From Bacillota bacterium (GTDB taxonomy: Bacteria > Bacillota > Clostridia > Oscillospirales > Ruminococcaceae), in contig JAEYNX010000009.1 in assembly GCA_023412215.1 (NCBI GenBank), positions 1 through 7,933 on the forward strand: DNA of 7,933 bases. The letters run 5' to 3'. Both the position numbers and the translations under genes were made by a program. This document shows positions 6,341 through 7,933 of this stretch, piece after piece (the first letter of the stretch is position 1; each line of letters begins with the position of its first letter). The notes beneath the pieces are model-generated. The model was not told the origin of the DNA, ran no database searches, and worked only from the letters and a program-made list of their open reading frames with translations.

Positions 6341-6364
6341 GTTTGAAAGATTTATCTTTCAAAC
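6341..6364 (-). promoter_or_regulatory. Palindrome over the accD stop codon
   Basis: An 11-bp perfect inverted repeat, GTTTGAAAGAT/ATCTTTCAAAC, with a 2-nt centre spans the last accD codons and its TAA stop (6352-6354). In RNA it would form a tight hairpin at the point where translation ends. Confidence 0.55.
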
Positions 6365-7236
6365 TGCTCACCCCCCTTGTGTAGCGCTAAGATGTGCGCG
6401 AGTGTGTTGGTCATCTGTGCGCGGGGCACAATCATATCCACAAACCCGTGCGAGAGCAGAAACTCCGCCGACTGGAACTCGTCCGGCAGGTGCTGCTTGA
6501 TGGTGTCCTCGACCACCCTGCGCCCCGCAAAGCCGACGAGCACCTTCGGCTCGGCGATGATGATGTCGCCCAGCATCGCGAAGCTGGCGGTTACGCCGCC
6601 CGTGGTGGGATCGGTGAGCACGGTGACATAGAGGTTGCCCGCGCGGGAGTGGCGCGCCGCCGCCGCCGAGGTTTTGGCCATCTGCATGAGCGAGACGATG
6701 CCCTCCTGCATACGCGCGCCACCCGAGGCCGCGAAGATGATAACGGGCAGGTTCTTCTCGGTGGCTCGCTCAAAGGCGCGCGCAATCTTCTCGCCCACCA
6801 CCGAGCCCATCGAGGCCATCATAAAGTGGGAGTCCATCACCGCCAGCACACAGCGCTCCCCCTTGATGGTGCACTCGCCGGTGACGATGGCGTCGCTTAG
6901 GCCTGTCTTGCTCCGCAGTTCCTGAAGCTTGGCCTCGTATCCTTTAAAATCTATGGGGTTTTTACTTACCATATTCCTGTCGTACTCTATAAAACTTTGC
7001 GCGTCCGCCGTGGCGGCCAGTCGCTCGGCGGCGCTCAGGCGCGCGTGGTAGGAGCACTTCACGCACACCTTGCCTGCCTTCTCGAAATCCTCCATGAATT
7101 CCACCGAGCGGCAGCGCGGGCACTGGAACAGCAGCCCCGAGGGGATGTTCACCTTGTCTCTGCCGCGCAGCTTGCTCTCAGGCGAGGTTTCTTCGGCAAG
7201 CCTTGTTTTAACCTTTTGAAACAGATCCTCCAGCAT
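6352..7236 (-). CDS. accD: Acetyl-CoA carboxylase carboxyltransferase subunit beta
   Basis: This 294-residue partner of AccA completes the alpha2-beta2 carboxyltransferase. An N-terminal C4 zinc ribbon is formed by CPRC (Cys39, Cys42) and CVKC (Cys58, Cys61), counted from MLEDLF. The crotonase-type core follows, with FMMASMGSVVGEKIARAFER (138-157), SGGARMQEG (171-179), TDPTTGGVTASFA (208-220) and AEPKVLVGFAGRRVVEDTI (228-246). Length and order are normal for the family. I chose the ATG at 7236 over the one at 7245. The only ribosome site, GGAAAGG at 7247-7253, is 1 nt from the first ATG but 10 nt from the second, and MLEDLFQKVK is a typical AccD beginning. That site lies in the arm of a 17-bp inverted repeat (7244-7287), suggesting translation is controlled. 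accB and accC are not adjacent upstream; the next roughly 690 bp hold no gene. Confidence 0.96.
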   Translation of the reverse strand: MLEDLFQKVKTRLAEETSPESKLRGRDKVNIPSGLLFQCPRCRSVEFMEDFEKAGKVCVKCSYHARLSAAERLAATADAQSFIEYDRNMVSKNPIDFKGYEAKLQELRSKTGLSDAIVTGECTIKGERCVLAVMDSHFMMASMGSVVGEKIARAFERATEKNLPVIIFAASGGARMQEGIVSLMQMAKTSAAAARHSRAGNLYVTVLTDPTTGGVTASFAMLGDIIIAEPKVLVGFAGRRVVEDTIKQHLPDEFQSAEFLLSHGFVDMIVPRAQMTNTLAHILALHKGGEQFER

Positions 7237-7243
7237 ATAGATC

Positions 7244-7287
7244 ATGCCTTTCCGGCTTTATGCTTTCGGCTAAAGCCGGAAAGGCAT
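7244..7287 (-). promoter_or_regulatory. 17-bp hairpin burying the accD ribosome site
   Basis: Bases 7244-7260 are the exact reverse complement of 7271-7287 (ATGCCTTTCCGGCTTTA / TAAAGCCGGAAAGGCAT), with a 10-nt loop. On the mRNA the 3' arm contains GGAAAGG, the accD Shine-Dalgarno, so folding would block ribosome access. The arm ends 7 nt before the chosen ATG. No T run follows, so a terminator is unlikely. Confidence 0.75.
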
Positions 7288-7292
7288 AAATC

Positions 7293-7365
7293 CTTACTTG
7301 AAAAAGTGCGATGCAACGGTCTCCGTTGCAGGAGGGGCTATGCCCCGACAGCAGTTTTTCATAAG
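7293..7365 (-). ncRNA. Three-way-junction element in the accD leader
   Basis: An outer stem pairs 7293-7309 with 7351-7365, with 14 base pairs, a 2-nt bulge at 7297-7298 and one G-G mismatch (7306/7354). It encloses two perfect hairpins, TGCAACGG-TCT-CCGTTGCA (7312-7330) and GGGGC-TAT-GCCCC (7334-7346). It stands 5 nt upstream of the accD hairpin. It could be a cis-acting leader domain or a small palindromic insertion; I do not recognise a known riboswitch class. Confidence 0.55.
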
Positions 7366-7388
7366 ATTGAAAAATTCATTTTCAATCT
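7364..7388. repeat. 10-bp AT-rich inverted repeat in the accD leader
   Basis: AGATTGAAAA (7364-7373) and TTTTCAATCT (7379-7388) are perfect complements around ATTCA. The 25-bp dyad has the size of a MarR- or TetR-type operator, which would suit a fatty-acid gene. It does not match the FapR or FabT consensus that I know. Confidence 0.45.
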
Positions 7389-7478
7389 CAACACCTCCCT
7401 GGTGTGAGACAAATTATGAAGTAGGGCAACACAGCGTAGATACTACTCTTTAGCCATATACGCTACAAGGTTTTACAT
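7389..7478. other. Leader segment, no gene seen
   Basis: This holds AGCGTA/TACGCT (7433-7438/7459-7464) and a small GTAG-ATA-CTAC stem. A weak minus-strand promoter pair, TTGTAG then 17 bp then TAGTAT, can be drawn, but it matches consensus poorly and I do not claim it. The accDA transcription start therefore remains unlocated. Confidence 0.3.
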
Positions 7479-7587
7479 TGCCGGTTCCCGCACCGGCAGG
7501 CGGTATACTTTTGTTATTCGACAAAAGTATGCAAAAGCGAATCGGGGGCAAGCCCCCTGAACCCCCGCGCGGCCAAACAGGCGGGGG
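7479..7587. repeat. Array of four consecutive hairpins
   Basis: Four perfect stems occur back to back. They are TGCCGGT/ACCGGCA (7479-7498), ATACTTTTGT/ACAAAAGTAT (7505-7530), GGGGGC-AA-GCCCCC (7544-7557) and CCCCCGC/GCGGGGG (7562-7568/7581-7587). No T run suits a terminator on either strand. They look like intergenic palindromic repeats of the kind seen elsewhere in the window. Confidence 0.6.
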
Positions 7588-7617
7588 ACATGGATACCTC
7601 TAATTCAGTACCCTCGG

Positions 7618-7933
7618 CGAACGGCGCACATTCACCTCTAGGCTCAAGGTGTCGCCGTTCGTAAAACGCTATGCGTTTTATGCCCTCGGGGTCTCTATCG
7701 AGGATTTTGCTACCACCTGTTTGACCGCGCCGTTCTCTATCTAAAGATTAGTACAAATCTAAAAGAGAGTGGCGGCTTACGGATGCGGAACAAGCCTTTC
7801 TACGACTGAGTGAACGAGGGAATAGATGCAAACTTGTTTGCATCTACAAAAGTACGACCTAAGGCTAGAGCCGCATGTCGTGCTTTTGCCGAGTTATCTA
7901 GGGTAGTGTATCAGTTTTCCCTCCGCAGCCGTA
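7618..7933 (+). ncRNA. Candidate structured RNA, cut by window edge
   Basis: There is no long reading frame, but about nine stems account for much of the segment. They are CGAACGGCG/CGCCGTTCG (7618-7626/7653-7661) with inner CACCT/AGGTG, TAAAACGC/GCGTTTTA (7662-7680), CCTCG/CGAGG (7684-7703), TCTCT/AGAGA (7734-7738/7764-7768), and AGATT/AATCT (7745-7760). A long-range stem TACGG-A-TGCGG with CCGCA-G-CCGTA (7778-7788/7923-7933) closes GAGGGAA/TTCCCTC (7816-7822/7917-7923). Inside that are two adjacent hairpins, 11 bp (7823-7846) and 12 bp (7847-7858/7877-7888). The one wobble pair (T7853-G7882) would be an A-C mismatch on the other strand, so the plus strand is slightly favoured. I do not recognise RNase P RNA, tmRNA, SRP RNA or a group II intron. 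Confidence 0.5.

Noticed and set aside
6394..6925. Plus-strand frames of 168 and 96 codons opposite accD
   Set aside because: Antisense shadows of a clearly identified accD gene.
7364..7400. Leader peptide upstream of accD on the minus strand (GGGAGG followed by GTG/TTG starts and about nine to eleven codons)
   Set aside because: Very short, no informative codon run, and it coincides with the inverted repeat, so the likeness may be accidental.
7618..7933. RNase P RNA, tmRNA, SRP RNA or group II intron
   Set aside because: I could not find the hallmark conserved blocks of these RNAs (for example GAGGAAAGTCC of RNase P or a group II domain V).

Overview
The window looks like chromosomal DNA from a low-to-mid GC Clostridia, most plausibly of the Oscillospiraceae/Ruminococcaceae type. 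The reasons are tRNAs with encoded CCA, a DUF2975 / small XRE regulator / DUF4173 operon, a short clostridial-type AccA beside a zinc-finger AccD, GGAGG-type ribosome sites, and long intergenic gaps packed with GC-rich hairpins. The taxonomic call is an inference; no rRNA or marker gene is present.

Layout. (1) 1-346, plus strand: a tRNA array with the 3' part of tRNA-Phe(GAA), tRNA-Gly(GCC), an intrinsic terminator, tRNA-Cys(GCA) and a second terminator. (2) 347-616: a gap with several hairpins, ending in the terminator of the next minus-strand gene. (3) 654-938, minus: a small two-span membrane protein of unknown function, with its own promoter containing a palindrome. (4) 1342-3640, minus: a compact, translationally coupled operon DUF2975 membrane protein -> Cro/CI-type HTH regulator -> DUF4173 membrane protein, driven by a near-consensus promoter at 3795-3823. 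(5) 3866-5100: over 1.2 kb without a gene, holding three copies of a palindromic repeat, two direct (about 400 bp apart) and one inverted. (6) 5104-7236, minus: a fatty-acid synthesis cluster accD -> accA -> acpP with an intrinsic terminator. These genes give the two carboxyltransferase subunits of acetyl-CoA carboxylase and the acyl carrier protein, so the cluster makes malonyl-CoA and supplies the carrier that uses it. accB, accC and the fab genes are not in the window. (7) 7244-7933: the accD leader and beyond, with no credible protein gene but a very dense series of hairpins, ending in a multi-branched structured segment cut by the window edge.

The most interesting material is non-coding. 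A perfect 17-bp inverted repeat buries the accD ribosome-binding site. A bulged stem closing two hairpins lies just upstream of it. A candidate structured RNA fills 7618-7933. The dispersed palindromic repeats at 4085-5027 differ by compensating changes that keep their stems paired. No CRISPR array, transposase or complete insertion sequence was seen.
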